A stretch of DNA of 64,000 nucleotides from Paraconexibacter antarcticus (GCF_024220175.1 NZ_CP098502.1:3476514-3540513), one strand, 5' to 3'; shown: positions 16,414-25,926, numbered from the stretch's first letter. Numbers and translations are program-made. Notes: generated by a model not told the origin, from the letters alone.

Positions 16414-18042
16414 ATGGTCGCCGCCCCCACCCTGCCCCGGCGTGCGACCGGCCTGTGGCCCGTCGGCCTCGACGGCGCGCCGCTGCTCGCCGCGCTCATC
16501 GCGGTCGCCTGGCTGCTCGTGGACCCGCGCTCACCGGACCTCGCCGCCCAGGTCTACCGCGTCGACCTCTTCCGGCACGCGGGCTTCGCGGTCTGGGACA
16601 ACAACTGGTACGCGGGCCACCACCTCCCCGGCTACAGCCTGACGTTCCCGGCGATGGCCGCGCTCGTCGGCCTGCGGCCGCTCGGGGCGCTCGCCGTCAT
16701 CACGTCGACCGTCCTCTTCGCCGGCCTCGTCCGCGGGCGCTTCGGCCCGCAGACGCGCTTCGCGACCGCCTGGTTCGCCGTCGCCGCGTCGGGCGACCTC
16801 TGGATCGGGCGGCTGACGTTCGCGCTCGGCGTCACCGCCGGGCTGGCCGCCGCGCTCGCCGCCGCCCGCCACCGCCCGCGCCTCGCCGCGCTGCTCGCCG
16901 CAGCATGCGCGGCGACGAGCCCCGTCGCCGGCCTCTTCCTCGCCCTCGCCGGCGTCGCCCTCGCGGTCGCCGCGCGGCGGCCGTGCGCGCGCAGCGTGGC
17001 GCTCGTCGTGCCGCCGCTGCTCCTCGTCGGCGCCCTCGCGGTGCTCTTCCCGGAGGGCGGGGTGCAGCCGTTCGCGCTCACGTCCTTCCTCGCGGCGGCC
17101 GGGGCGACGGTGGCGTTCGTCGTGCTCCTCCCCCGCCAGGAACGGGTGCTGCGCACCGGCGGCGTCCTCTACGCCCTCGCGGTCCTGGCATCGCTGCTGC
17201 CGCTTACGCCGATGGGCAGCAACGTCGTGCGCCTCGGGGTCATGTTCACCGGGCCGCTGCTGCTCTGCGCGCTCGCCGGCCCCGGCCGGGCCCGGCTGCG
17301 CGACCGTCGCCTCGTCGCCGCGCTCGCCGTCGCAGGGGCGGGCCTCGCCGCCTGGACGATCACCGGGCCGGTCGTGCAGTCGCTGCGGGCCGACGACGAC
17401 CCGTCGGTCCGGGCCGCGTACTACCTCCCGGTGGAGCGCTTCCTCGCCGCCCGCCACAGCACCCCCGTCCGGGTCGAGGTGCCGTTCACGCGCGCGCACT
17501 GGGAGAGCGTCTTCCTCGGGCGCCGCTACCTCCTCGCCCGCGGCTGGGAGCGCCAGCTCGACGTGAAGTACGACGGCCTCTTCGACGGGCCGCTCACCGC
17601 CGCGGCGTACCACCGCTGGCTCGCGACGACCGGGGTCGCGTACGTCGCGCTGCCGGACGTGCCGCTCGACGGCACGGGCCGCCTCGAGGCGGCGCTCGTC
17701 CGCCACGGGCTGCCGTTCCTCACCCCCGTGCTCCGCACCCGCCACTGGCGCATCTACGCCGTCCGCGGCCACGCCCCGCTCGTCTGGGGTCCGGGCCGCG
17801 TGACGTCCCTCGGACGCGACCGCTTCGCGCTGCGCGCCCGGCGCGCGGGACGCTTCGTCGTCCGGCTGCGGTACACGCCGTACTGGACCGTCACGGCGGG
17901 CCGGGCCTGCGTCGCCCCGACGCACGGGGGCTGGACCGCGGTCGACGCGGCCGGCCCGGGGCCGGTGCGGATCGCGGCGCGCTGGTCGCTCGGCGCGGCG
18001 CTCCGCGACGCGCCGGCGTGCCTGCCGCCCGCCGCGGGCTGA
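16414..18042 (+). CDS. Large polytopic membrane protein of GT-C-like layout
   Basis: A 542-residue protein with roughly ten to twelve transmembrane helices in the first 320 residues (LLAALIAVAWLLVD, LGALAVITSTVLFAGLV, ALVVPPLLLVGALAVLF, LVAALAVAGAGLAAWTIT) and a soluble C-terminal part of about 220 residues. The first loop contains YAGHHLPGYSLTFPAMAALVG, resembling the acidic or polar first loop of GT-C glycosyltransferases. The C-terminal part includes DVKYDGLFDGPLT and RHWRIYAVRG. It may be a cell-envelope glycosyltransferase or a polymer-handling protein; no catalytic Asp pair can be confirmed by eye. Start at ATG 16414, with a -10 element right in front. Confidence 0.75.
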   Translation: MVAAPTLPRRATGLWPVGLDGAPLLAALIAVAWLLVDPRSPDLAAQVYRVDLFRHAGFAVWDNNWYAGHHLPGYSLTFPAMAALVGLRPLGALAVITSTVLFAGLVRGRFGPQTRFATAWFAVAASGDLWIGRLTFALGVTAGLAAALAAARHRPRLAALLAAACAATSPVAGLFLALAGVALAVAARRPCARSVALVVPPLLLVGALAVLFPEGGVQPFALTSFLAAAGATVAFVVLLPRQERVLRTGGVLYALAVLASLLPLTPMGSNVVRLGVMFTGPLLLCALAGPGRARLRDRRLVAALAVAGAGLAAWTITGPVVQSLRADDDPSVRAAYYLPVERFLAARHSTPVRVEVPFTRAHWESVFLGRRYLLARGWERQLDVKYDGLFDGPLTAAAYHRWLATTGVAYVALPDVPLDGTGRLEAALVRHGLPFLTPVLRTRHWRIYAVRGHAPLVWGPGRVTSLGRDRFALRARRAGRFVVRLRYTPYWTVTAGRACVAPTHGGWTAVDAAGPGPVRIAARWSLGAALRDAPACLPPAAG

Positions 18043-18054
18043 GCGCGACGCTCA
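18040..18054. terminator. Minimal hairpin containing both convergent stop codons
   Basis: TGAGCG, CGA loop, CGCTCA. The plus-strand gene stops with the TGA in the left arm and the minus-strand gene with the TGA encoded by the right arm. It is short and only a weak terminator candidate. Confidence 0.3.
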
Positions 18055-18270
18055 GGCCGTGGTGGTGGGAGGGAACTCCCCCGCCACGCGTGGCCGGCGC
18101 CGGTCGCGGACCGTCCGCTGCGTGCCCTCGGGCGCCTTCGCGCCCTTCGTGCGCCGCTCGCTCTCGCGGCGGTCGACGATGACCTCGACGTTCGGGTCGT
18201 CGGCGTAGTACGCGACGAGCTTGTCGTACAGCTCGTCTTCGAGGGGGGAGGGGACGACGCAGTAGATCAT
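18052..18270 (-). CDS. Small conserved hypothetical protein
   Basis: A 72-residue protein starting MIYCVVPSPLEDELYDKLVA, with an N-terminal alpha/beta half (YYADDPNVEVIVDRRES) and a strongly basic C-terminal half ending RDRRRPRVAGEFPP. Short proteins of this design recur in Solirubrobacterales, in my recollection, but no function is known. The acidic/aromatic first half followed by an Arg-rich tail suggests nucleic-acid or protein contact. Its ATG is 30 nt from the stop of the zinc-ribbon gene upstream, so they may share a transcript. Confidence 0.7.
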   Translation of the reverse strand: MIYCVVPSPLEDELYDKLVAYYADDPNVEVIVDRRESERRTKGAKAPEGTQRTVRDRRRPRVAGEFPPTTTA

Positions 18271-18300
18271 CGGGTGGCTCCGGGCATCTCGGTCAGGATC

Positions 18301-19128
<828 letters not shown>

Positions 19129-19195
19129 AGAGGGGCTGAGACTAGCACCGGACCGGCCGGGATCCGGGCGCGTTTTTGCCCCTGCGGGGCGGCGA

Positions 19196-19975
19196 TCAGC
19201 GATCGTCGTCGGTGAGCCGTGAGCGCAGGCGCAGCACGGCCTTCGTGTGCAGCTGCGAAATCCGGGACTCCGTCACGCCGAGGACCTCGCCGATCTCGCG
19301 GAGCGTCAGGTTCTCGTAGTAGTAGAGGGCGACGACGAGCTTCTCGCGCTCGGGCAGACGCGCGATCGCGTCGGCCACGCGGTCCTTCAGCTCGGTCTGG
19401 TCCATGACCGCCGCGGGGTCCGGCGCGCCGGGGTCCTGGAGCGTGTCGAGGAGCGAGACCTGGTCGCCCGACGCGTCGCCGACGGTCCACAGCTCGTCGA
19501 GCGCGGCGATCGTCGAGTTCGAGATCTGCAGGAGCGACGCGAGGAAGTCCTGGACCTCTATGCCGAGCTCGGCGGCCATCTCCTCGTCGGTCGGTGCCCG
19601 CTGCAGCCGGTGCTCGAGCTTCGCGTTGGCGCGCTCGATCTCGCGGGCCTTCGCGCGGACGGACCGCGGCACCCAGTCGAGCGACCGCAGCTCGTCGATG
19701 ATCGCGCCCTTGATGCGCGTGATGGCGTACGTCTCGAACTTGATCTCGCGCTCGAGCTCGAACCGCTCGATCGCGTTGATGAGCCCGACGAGACCGTAGG
19801 AGATGAGGTCGGCCTCGTCGACGTGCGCCGGGAGCCCCGACGCCATCCGTCCCGAGACGTACTTCACGAGAGGCGAGTACGCCACGACGAGACGCTCGCG
19901 CGCGCGCTCGTCCCCCGAGGACTTGTAGCGACGCCACATGTCCTTGAGTTCGATGGCCTTGACGTTGGTCTCCAC
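19196..19975 (-). CDS. whiG: FliA/WhiG-family RNA polymerase sigma factor
   Basis: A 259-residue group-3 sigma-70 factor. Region 2 is VDEADLISYGLVGLINAIERFE with FETYAITRIKGAIIDELRSLDWVPRSVR, region 3 is PTDEEMAAELGIEVQDFLASL, and region 4 is LTLREIGEVLGVTESRISQLHTKAV. GTG 19975 has AGGAGAG nine bases upstream. In Streptomyces this family directs sporulation genes; in motile bacteria it directs flagellar genes. No flagellar or sporulation gene is in the window, so the regulon here is open. It follows xerC/D closely, as in the conserved actinobacterial dprA-whiG-xerC region. Confidence 0.93.
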   Translation of the reverse strand: METNVKAIELKDMWRRYKSSGDERARERLVVAYSPLVKYVSGRMASGLPAHVDEADLISYGLVGLINAIERFELEREIKFETYAITRIKGAIIDELRSLDWVPRSVRAKAREIERANAKLEHRLQRAPTDEEMAAELGIEVQDFLASLLQISNSTIAALDELWTVGDASGDQVSLLDTLQDPGAPDPAAVMDQTELKDRVADAIARLPEREKLVVALYYYENLTLREIGEVLGVTESRISQLHTKAVLRLRSRLTDDDR

Positions 19976-19997
19976 GAAGTGTGCTCTCCTGCTGCGA

Positions 19998-20945
19998 TCA
20001 GGCCCTTGGATGGGCAGAGGCGTACGCCGAACGCAGCCTCGCGGACTCTACACGTGTGTAGATCTGAGTCGTACTGATGCTGCTGTGCCCGAGGAGCTCC
20101 TGGATCGATCGGAGGTCGGCGCCGCCGTCGAGCAGATGGGTCGCGAACGAGTGCCGCAGCGCGTGCGGGGAGACGCCGCCCTGCAGCTGCGCCTGCCGCG
20201 TCCACACCCGCAGGCGCCGGCGCACGTCGGACGTCGACAGCGGCCGGCCGCTCTTGGAGAGGAACAGCGCCCTCTCCCCGTCCTGGCGGCTGAGCGCCGG
20301 GCGGGCGCGGCCGAGGTAGCGCGTGATGGCCTCCGCGGCGTGCTCGCCGAGCGGCACGAAGCGCGTCTTGCCGCCCTTGCCCTCGACCCGGAGCTGCTCA
20401 CCGTCGAAGTCGACGGCGGCGACCTGCAGGTCGACGAGCTCCTCCGCGCGCAGCCCGGCGCCGTAGGCGACCTCGAGCAGGGCCCGGTCGCGGAGCTCGA
20501 GCGGCGTGGACACGGGGATGCGGTCGAGCAGGGCGGCGAGCTCGGCGGGCTTCAGGACCCGCGGGAGCTTCTTCTCGCCCTTCGGCGACGCCATGAGGTC
20601 GGCGGGGTTCGCGGCGATCTGACCGTGCTCGCGCAGGACGCGGAAGAGGGCGCGCAGGGCCGCGAGCTTGCGGGACACGCTCGCGGCCTGGATCCCCGCC
20701 TCGGAGAGATGCTGGGCGTACCGGCGGAGCGTGCGCAGGACGACCGTCTGCGGCTCGAGGCCGTGGGCGTCCGCCCAGGCGGCGAACTGCCCGACGTCGG
20801 TGCCGTACGCGCGGCGGGTCTTCTCCGCCATCCCGCGGCGGCGCAGGTCGGCGTCGAACAGGCGGAGGGCCTCGCTCCAGACCGGGGAGAGGCCGCCCGG
20901 AGCCGGGGGCGCACTATTCTCGCTCGGGATGGCCTTGTTCTTCAT
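19998..20945 (-). CDS. Tyrosine recombinase of the XerC/XerD family
   Basis: A 315-residue integrase-fold recombinase. The SAM-like core-binding domain covers about residues 20-105. The catalytic residues are visible as the Arg in GAGLRAEELVDL, the Lys in VEGKGGKTRFVPL, the HxxR in HALRHSFATHLLD, the His in LLGHSSISTTQIY and the nucleophile Tyr in that last motif. It ends 22 nt before the whiG start. It resolves chromosome dimers at dif with FtsK in the usual model. The start is ATG 20945 or GTG 20951; either overlaps the start of the divergent small gene at 20929, and no later start keeps the N-terminal domain. Confidence 0.92.
   Translation of the reverse strand: MKNKAIPSENSAPPAPGGLSPVWSEALRLFDADLRRRGMAEKTRRAYGTDVGQFAAWADAHGLEPQTVVLRTLRRYAQHLSEAGIQAASVSRKLAALRALFRVLREHGQIAANPADLMASPKGEKKLPRVLKPAELAALLDRIPVSTPLELRDRALLEVAYGAGLRAEELVDLQVAAVDFDGEQLRVEGKGGKTRFVPLGEHAAEAITRYLGRARPALSRQDGERALFLSKSGRPLSTSDVRRRLRVWTRQAQLQGGVSPHALRHSFATHLLDGGADLRSIQELLGHSSISTTQIYTRVESARLRSAYASAHPRA
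20915..20920 (+). promoter_or_regulatory. -10 hexamer close to the start of the small gene at 20929
   Basis: TATTCT, eight bases, then ATG. It lies inside the 5' coding part of xerC/D and would give a nearly leaderless message. Confidence 0.5.
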
Positions 20946-21216
20946 CGACACGGCGACCGGTCAGGTGGCGACGCAGCACCAGCTCGTGGAGGCTGGCGTG
21001 GCCCCCGAGGACGGCATCCCGTCGCGGCCGTGGTTCCGCATCCAGGGCACGGGCGACGCCACGACCATGTGGTACGCGGTGATGCGGCGCAAGGAGAAGG
21101 GCATCTTCATCGGCTCGCTCGTCTTTCGCCACAGCCCCCACCACTCCCTGCTCCTGGAGCGCGGGTGGGAGGAGATCGCCGTCGAGGAGATCCGGGCCAC
21201 CGTGCCCCTGCCCTGA
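20929..21216 (+). CDS. Conserved hypothetical protein, 95 residues
   Basis: Starts MALFFIDTATGQVATQHQL and continues with WFRIQGTGDATTMWYAVMRR and SLVFRHSPHHSLLLERGWEEI. It reads as a compact alpha/beta protein with many aromatic residues and no membrane segment. I recognise no family. ATG 20929 is chosen from the -10 element just upstream; a longer frame exists antisense to xerC/D but is a shadow. Its 5' end overlaps xerC/D head to head by 17 bp, which is unusual and may couple their expression. It ends convergently with the L,D-transpeptidase. Confidence 0.65.
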   Translation: MALFFIDTATGQVATQHQLVEAGVAPEDGIPSRPWFRIQGTGDATTMWYAVMRRKEKGIFIGSLVFRHSPHHSLLLERGWEEIAVEEIRATVPLP

Positions 21217-21254
21217 CCCGGGGCGGCCGTGCCGGCGACGCGCACGCGGCGCCG

Positions 21255-22298
21255 TCAGTGGGAGATGTACACCGTCGCGCCGACCGGCACGCGCGGGTAC
21301 ATGTCGATGACGTCGGACACGTGCATCCGCATGCAGCCGTGCGACGCGGCCGAGCCGATCGACGCGTCGTCGCTCGTGCCGTGGAAGCCGACGCCGTCGG
21401 TGACGCCCAGCCAGCGGGCCTTCAGCGGGTTCGCCGCCGTCCCGCCCTCGACCGTCGTGCCGGCGAGCTCGCCCGCCCACGGGCTGTTCGGGACCGACCA
21501 GACCGGGTCGATCTGCTTGCCCTGGATGTGGAACGTCCCCTCGGGCGTGTCGTGCCCGGGCGCGCCGATCGCGATCGGGTAGGCCTTCTCGAACTTCAGG
21601 TTCTTGTAGATCTTCACGCTGAACGTGCTCTTGTTCACGATGAGGATCGTCCCGGACTGCTTCGCGAGCCGGCCGGTGGTGACCTTCGGCTTGTGGTGGA
21701 TCGTCTTCGCGACGAACGTCCGCTTCGCCGTCGTCGAGACGATCGCCGCGTCGATCTGCTGGTGGAGCGTGTGGCGGTCGACCTCCAGGCCGTCGCGGCT
21801 GTCGACCTTCTTGAAGCCGGCGAGCGAGATCGACAGGCTCGCGTCCGTCGGCTTGCGGTCGATGGCCCGGCGGACCTTGTCGAGCATCCGCAGGACCGCC
21901 GCGTCGGAGTAGGTCACCTGCGGGTCGAGCGTCGTGTCGACGGTGCCGCCGGTGAGCCGCCGCCAGGTGCGGCTGAGGATGTTGCCCTGGCCGCTGCGGG
22001 TCAGCGCCTCGGAGAGGACCTCGTCGATGTTCGCCTCGATGCGGGCCTCGCGGGCGCCGAGCGTCCACGTCGAGGTGTCGTGGTGGATGACGATCGGGCG
22101 ACGGAGCGCGGCGAGGTACTGGGTCTCCAGGCGCCGGTGCGCCTGGGCGACGCTCAGCCCGCCGATGTCCAGGCCGCCGACCGTGACGCCCTTCGCGATC
22201 GTGTCCCCGCGCGAGTTGTCGTACGCGTAGATCGCGCCCGCGCCGCCGAGGAGGATGGCGAGCGTGAGCCCGACGATGATGAATGTCCGCGTCCGCAT
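21255..22298 (-). CDS. L,D-transpeptidase (YkuD domain) with N-terminal anchor
   Basis: A 347-residue cell-wall enzyme. The N-terminus is a membrane anchor (IIVGLTLAILLGGAGAIYAY). Residues about 40-210 form a peptidoglycan-binding-like (VanW/PG_binding_4 type) region with GVTVGGLDIGGLSVAQA. The YkuD domain follows, with the catalytic signature VGFHGTSDDASIGSAASHGC and its Cys in SHGCMRM. It forms 3-3 cross-links or attaches proteins to peptidoglycan outside the membrane. GGGGGA precedes the ATG and a promoter is visible upstream. It stands between the small gene and the HAD gene without an obvious operon partner. Confidence 0.92.
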   Translation of the reverse strand: MRTRTFIIVGLTLAILLGGAGAIYAYDNSRGDTIAKGVTVGGLDIGGLSVAQAHRRLETQYLAALRRPIVIHHDTSTWTLGAREARIEANIDEVLSEALTRSGQGNILSRTWRRLTGGTVDTTLDPQVTYSDAAVLRMLDKVRRAIDRKPTDASLSISLAGFKKVDSRDGLEVDRHTLHQQIDAAIVSTTAKRTFVAKTIHHKPKVTTGRLAKQSGTILIVNKSTFSVKIYKNLKFEKAYPIAIGAPGHDTPEGTFHIQGKQIDPVWSVPNSPWAGELAGTTVEGGTAANPLKARWLGVTDGVGFHGTSDDASIGSAASHGCMRMHVSDVIDMYPRVPVGATVYISH

Positions 22299-22315
22299 GG
22301 TGAAATCCCCCGCAC

Positions 22316-22345
22316 AGCGTAGGGATCGGCGCGGGGTCCCACCAA
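22316..22345 (-). promoter_or_regulatory. Probable promoter of the L,D-transpeptidase gene
   Basis: On the minus strand TTGGTG (22345-22340), 18 nt, TACGCT (22321-22316), then a 17-nt leader with GGGGGA to the ATG at 22298. It is one of the few places with a recognisable -35. Confidence 0.55.
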
Positions 22346-22477
22346 CGCCGGGACGCCCGGTCCGGCGGGAAGTGCGTCAGGATTCACACTTCTGCGGCCG
22401 ATTCCGGCGGTTCGGCGGGCCGACCGCACGCTCGGCGACCGGCGCGGGAACGCACGCACGAGCGCCGCGGAGCTGCG

Positions 22478-23053
22478 TCAGGAGACGGCGCGCCGCCGCA
22501 GCGGCTCGAGCCGCGTCTCCAGGGCGACGGTGAGGGCGGGCCAGTCGGCGGCGGCGAGGATGCCCTCCTCCTCGACGACGTCACGGTTCCACGGGTGCAG
22601 GATCGTCGCGGCGGCGATCCCGGAGTCGACGGCGCGCAGGAGGTTCTCCGGGCTGTCGTCGATGAGGAGGTCGATGCCGATCTCGACGCAGCGGGCGACC
22701 TTGTCGTCGCTGCAGTACAGCTCGTCGTAGGAGAGGCCGTGGTGCTCGAGCCAGCGGGCGGTCGGCTCGTGCGCGTCCGCGGACCGGTGGGTCGTGATGT
22801 GGATGAAGTGACCGGCCTCGTGCCAGCGGTTGATCGTGTCGACCGCGCCGGCGTACGGCTTGGACTTGAAGATGCTCTTCTCGCAGTGGGTCTCGGCGAT
22901 GCAGACCTCGAGCTGCTCGGGCTTCAGGCGCGTGATGCCCCACGTGAACTGCTCCTCGTAGGGGAGCTCGATGCCGAAGCGCTTCTGGGCGGCCTCCGAG
23001 AGGACGTCCCAGTAGTGGTGCAGGGTCGAGTCGATGTCGATCGCGATGCGCAT
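22478..23053 (-). CDS. HAD-superfamily 5'-nucleotidase-like protein
   Basis: A 191-residue HAD-fold protein. Motif I is AIDIDSTLHHYWDVL with both Asp, motif II is the Thr in HITTHRSAD, and motif IV is GIDLLIDDSPENLLRAV with its Asp pair. The cap insertion is short. The layout matches the NT5C/YorS-type deoxyribonucleotidase family, but HAD substrate assignment by eye is unsafe. ATG 23053 lies 22 nt from the ATG of the divergent hydrolase, sharing a promoter region. It is cytoplasmic, with no signal sequence. Confidence 0.82.
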   Translation of the reverse strand: MRIAIDIDSTLHHYWDVLSEAAQKRFGIELPYEEQFTWGITRLKPEQLEVCIAETHCEKSIFKSKPYAGAVDTINRWHEAGHFIHITTHRSADAHEPTARWLEHHGLSYDELYCSDDKVARCVEIGIDLLIDDSPENLLRAVDSGIAAATILHPWNRDVVEEEGILAAADWPALTVALETRLEPLRRRAVS

Positions 23054-23062
23054 GCCGGGCAC

Positions 23063-23069
23063 TATCGTA
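23063..23069. promoter_or_regulatory. Shared, symmetric -10 element of two divergent genes
   Basis: TATCGT (23063-23068, +) lies seven bases before the hydrolase ATG. The complementary strand reads TACGAT (23069-23064, -) ten bases before the HAD ATG. Both fit TANNNT and overlap by five bases. Confidence 0.5.
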
Positions 23070-23075
23070 GAGGCC

Positions 23076-24137
23076 ATGGCGAGTGTGGCCCCGGGAGCGC
23101 CGGTCCCCGATCCCGGCGCATACGGGCCGGACGGACGCTCGCCGTGGCTCGACGTGGACTGGCGTCTGCACCAGCGCTGGGTGAACGTCGCCGGAGAGCC
23201 CGTCAACGTCGTGGATCTCGGTCCCGGCGCCCCCGTTCCCGGCCCGTTCGCCGTGGAGAAGCGGCCACCGGAGGCCCTCCCGATGCTGTTCGTGCACGGA
23301 CTCTCCGGGTCGTGGCAGAACTGGCTGGAGAACCTCCCGTTCTTCGCCGGGCACCACCGCGTCGTCGCGGTCGACCTCCCCGGATTCGGCGCGAGCCCCT
23401 CCCCCGCCCCCGGCGGCACCCCCGGCCGCATCTCGATCCCGGGCTACGCGGCGACCCTCGTCGGCCTGCTCGACGAGCTCGGCCTCGACCGCGCCTGCGT
23501 CGTCGGCAACTCGATGGGCGGCTTCGCGGCCCTCGAGATGGCGATGAGCGCACCGGAACGCGTCGCGGCGCTCGTCCTCGTCTCCCCCGCCGGCCTCGAC
23601 GCCCGGTCCTTCCGCAACGACCGGTTCCTCGGCGTCCTGCGCCGGGCCGAGCGGCTCGTCGTCGCCGGCGGCACGATGGTCGCCACCCACGCGGACTGGG
23701 TCGCCCGGCGGGCCCGGCTGCGACGGCTGTTCATGCACCTCGCGGTCCTCCATCCCGAGCGGCTGCCGAACGCCCTGATGGCGGAGCAGATCCGTCAGGG
23801 CAACGGCAAACCGGGGTTCGTCGACGCGCTCGACGCCCTCACCGACCACGACATCGAGGACCGCCTCGGGCAGATCAGCTGCCCGACGCTCGTCTACTGG
23901 GGGACCGAGGACCGGCTCGTGCCCGTGCGGGACGCCGCGCGCTTCGGCGAGCTCATCCCGGGCGCCCACGTGGTCGTCCTCGACGAGACGGGCCACATGG
24001 CGATGCTCGAGCGCCCGTCGCACTTCAATCCCGGCGTGGCGGAGTTCCTCGCCGGGATCGGCGGCGGGAGCGGCATCGGCCCGAGCCTGCTCGCGAAGGC
24101 GGGCGTGCGCGCCCGCCCGCGCGTCAGACCAGCGTGA
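23076..24137 (+). CDS. Alpha/beta-fold hydrolase
   Basis: A 353-residue hydrolase. After about 70 residues with a conserved WRLHQRWVNVAGEPVNVVDL come the oxyanion strand LFVHGLSGSWQNW, the nucleophile elbow VVGNSMGGFAALEM, the acid LVYWGTEDRLVPV and the histidine DETGHMAMLE. The family is common in actinobacteria and includes lipases and C-C bond hydrolases; no substrate is indicated. The start is ATG 23076, behind TATCGT. It diverges from the HAD gene, and its last 14 bases overlap the 3' end of ilvD. Confidence 0.87.
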   Translation: MASVAPGAPVPDPGAYGPDGRSPWLDVDWRLHQRWVNVAGEPVNVVDLGPGAPVPGPFAVEKRPPEALPMLFVHGLSGSWQNWLENLPFFAGHHRVVAVDLPGFGASPSPAPGGTPGRISIPGYAATLVGLLDELGLDRACVVGNSMGGFAALEMAMSAPERVAALVLVSPAGLDARSFRNDRFLGVLRRAERLVVAGGTMVATHADWVARRARLRRLFMHLAVLHPERLPNALMAEQIRQGNGKPGFVDALDALTDHDIEDRLGQISCPTLVYWGTEDRLVPVRDAARFGELIPGAHVVVLDETGHMAMLERPSHFNPGVAEFLAGIGGGSGIGPSLLAKAGVRARPRVRPA

Positions 24138-25809
24138 CGGCGCCCTCGCTGGCGCTCGACACGAGCTTCGCGTATTTCGCGAGCACGCCGGTGCAGTCGA
24201 CGGCCTCGGGCGCGACGTAGGCCGCGACGCGCTCGGCGATGACCTCGTCGGTGAGGTCGACGTCGAGGCGCCCGGCGTCGACGTCCATCGTGACCATGTC
24301 CCCGTCCGCGACGGCGGCGATCGGGCCGCCCTTGACGGCCTCGGGCGCGACGTGGCCGCACATGAAGCCGTGGGTCGCGCCGGAGAAGCGGCCGTCGGTG
24401 ATGAGGATGACGTCCTCGCCGAGGCCGGCGCCGTTGATCGCGGCGGTGACGGCGAGCATCTCGCGCATGCCGGGACCGCCGACCGGGCCCTCGTTGCGGA
24501 TGACGACCGCGTCGCCGGCCTTGATCGTGCCGTCGGCGACCGCGGCCATCGCGGCCTCCTCGCCCTCGAACACGCGGGCAGGCCCGGTGTAGAGGCGGCG
24601 GTCGTGACCGGCGAGCTTCACGACGCAGCCGCCGGGCGCGAGGTTGCCGCGCAGGACCGCCATGCCGCCGTGGGGCTTGATCGGATTGTCGAGCGGCCGG
24701 ACGACCTGCTGGCCCGGGGTCTCGACCGCGGCGTCGGCGTGCTCGCCGACGGTCTTGCCGCTCACCGTGATCGCGTCGGCGTGCAGATGGCCGGCCTCGT
24801 TCAGGCGCTGGAGGGTCAGCTCGATGCCGCCCGCCTTGTGGAGGTCGACGGCGTTGAAGCGCCCGCCGGGGCTGAGGTCGCAGAGCAGCGGGACGCGGTT
24901 CAGGACGTCCGAGAAGTCGTCGATGTCGAGCGGGACGCCCATCTCGCGGGCGACGGCCAGGAGGTGCAGGACGGCGTTGGTCGAGCCGCCGCCGGTCGCG
25001 ACGGTCGCGATCGCGTTCTCGAGCGACTCGCGGGTGATGATGTCCGACGGCTTCAGCCCGCGGCTGAGGAGGTCGACCATGAGCTCGCCGCACGCGTAGG
25101 CGACCTTCGCCTTCGTCGCGTCGACGGCGGGGACCATCGCCGAGCCGATCGGCGAGATGCCGAGCGCCTCGAAGGCCATCGCCATCGTGTTCGCCGTGAA
25201 CTGGCCGCCGCAGGCCCCCGGGCCGGGGCTCGCGGCGATCTCGATCGCCTTGAGCTCCTCGTCGGTGATCTTGCCCGCCGCGTGCGCGCCGACCGCCTCG
25301 AAGACCTTGAGGATCGTGATCTCCTCGCCCTGGTAGGTGCCGGGGAGGATCGAGCCGCCGTAGAACATCATGCTCGGGATGTCGAGGCGGCAGAGCGCCA
25401 TGACGACGCCCGGGAGCGTCTTGTCGCAGCCGGCGAGGCCGATGACGCCGTCGAAGAGGTAGCCGCGGGCCGTGAGCTCGATCGAGTCGGCGATGACCTC
25501 GCGGGAGACGAGCGACGTCTTCATCCCGCTCGTGCCCATCGTGATCCCGTCGGAGATCGCGATCGTGTTGAACTCCATCGGCGTGGCGCCGGCGGCGCGG
25601 ATGCCGTCCTTGACCTGCTTGGCGAGCGCACGCAGGTGGTAGTTGCACGGCATCGTCTCGATCCACGTCGACGCGACGCCGATGATCGGCTTCGACATCG
25701 CCTCGTCGTCGAAGCCGATGGCCTGGAAGTAGGAGCGGGCCGCCGCGCGCTGGGGACCCTCGGTGAGGGCGCGGGAGCGGTGCTTGGGATCGAAGCCGTT
25801 GGTGCTCAT
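24124..25809 (-). CDS. ilvD: Dihydroxy-acid dehydratase
   Basis: A 561-residue enzyme of branched-chain amino acid synthesis. It removes water from 2,3-dihydroxy-3-methylbutanoate (or -pentanoate) to give the 2-keto acid. The iron-sulfur cysteines are in GLAGCDKTLPG and SPGPGACGGQFTANTMA, and the C-terminal ITDGRFSGATHGFMCGH motif is present. Length and N-terminus (STNGFDPKHRSRALTEG) are normal for IlvD. No other ilv gene is in the window. A TANNNT hexamer (TAAGGT) lies nine bases before its ATG, between it and the IS982 element, so the insertion should not have removed its core promoter. Confidence 0.96.
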   Translation of the reverse strand: MSTNGFDPKHRSRALTEGPQRAAARSYFQAIGFDDEAMSKPIIGVASTWIETMPCNYHLRALAKQVKDGIRAAGATPMEFNTIAISDGITMGTSGMKTSLVSREVIADSIELTARGYLFDGVIGLAGCDKTLPGVVMALCRLDIPSMMFYGGSILPGTYQGEEITILKVFEAVGAHAAGKITDEELKAIEIAASPGPGACGGQFTANTMAMAFEALGISPIGSAMVPAVDATKAKVAYACGELMVDLLSRGLKPSDIITRESLENAIATVATGGGSTNAVLHLLAVAREMGVPLDIDDFSDVLNRVPLLCDLSPGGRFNAVDLHKAGGIELTLQRLNEAGHLHADAITVSGKTVGEHADAAVETPGQQVVRPLDNPIKPHGGMAVLRGNLAPGGCVVKLAGHDRRLYTGPARVFEGEEAAMAAVADGTIKAGDAVVIRNEGPVGGPGMREMLAVTAAINGAGLGEDVILITDGRFSGATHGFMCGHVAPEAVKGGPIAAVADGDMVTMDVDAGRLDVDLTDEVIAERVAAYVAPEAVDCTGVLAKYAKLVSSASEGAVTLV

Positions 25810-25926
25810 CGTCCGGGGACCTTACCCGTCGGATGGCGTATCCCGGCCGCCGGCGCGGACGGTTCCTCCTTGGGGGCCCGACCCGCACGAACACCACGTC
25901 ATCCGTGCGTTTCGTGCGCCTCCGGG

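Noticed and set aside
22346..22477. Possible riboswitch or tRNA in the leader of the L,D-transpeptidase
   Set aside because: No conserved riboswitch core or cloverleaf could be drawn; only an ordinary promoter is supported.
24124..24137. Overlap of the hydrolase and ilvD 3' ends as sign of a frameshift
   Set aside because: Both C-termini look normal; a 14-bp convergent overlap is common and needs no error.
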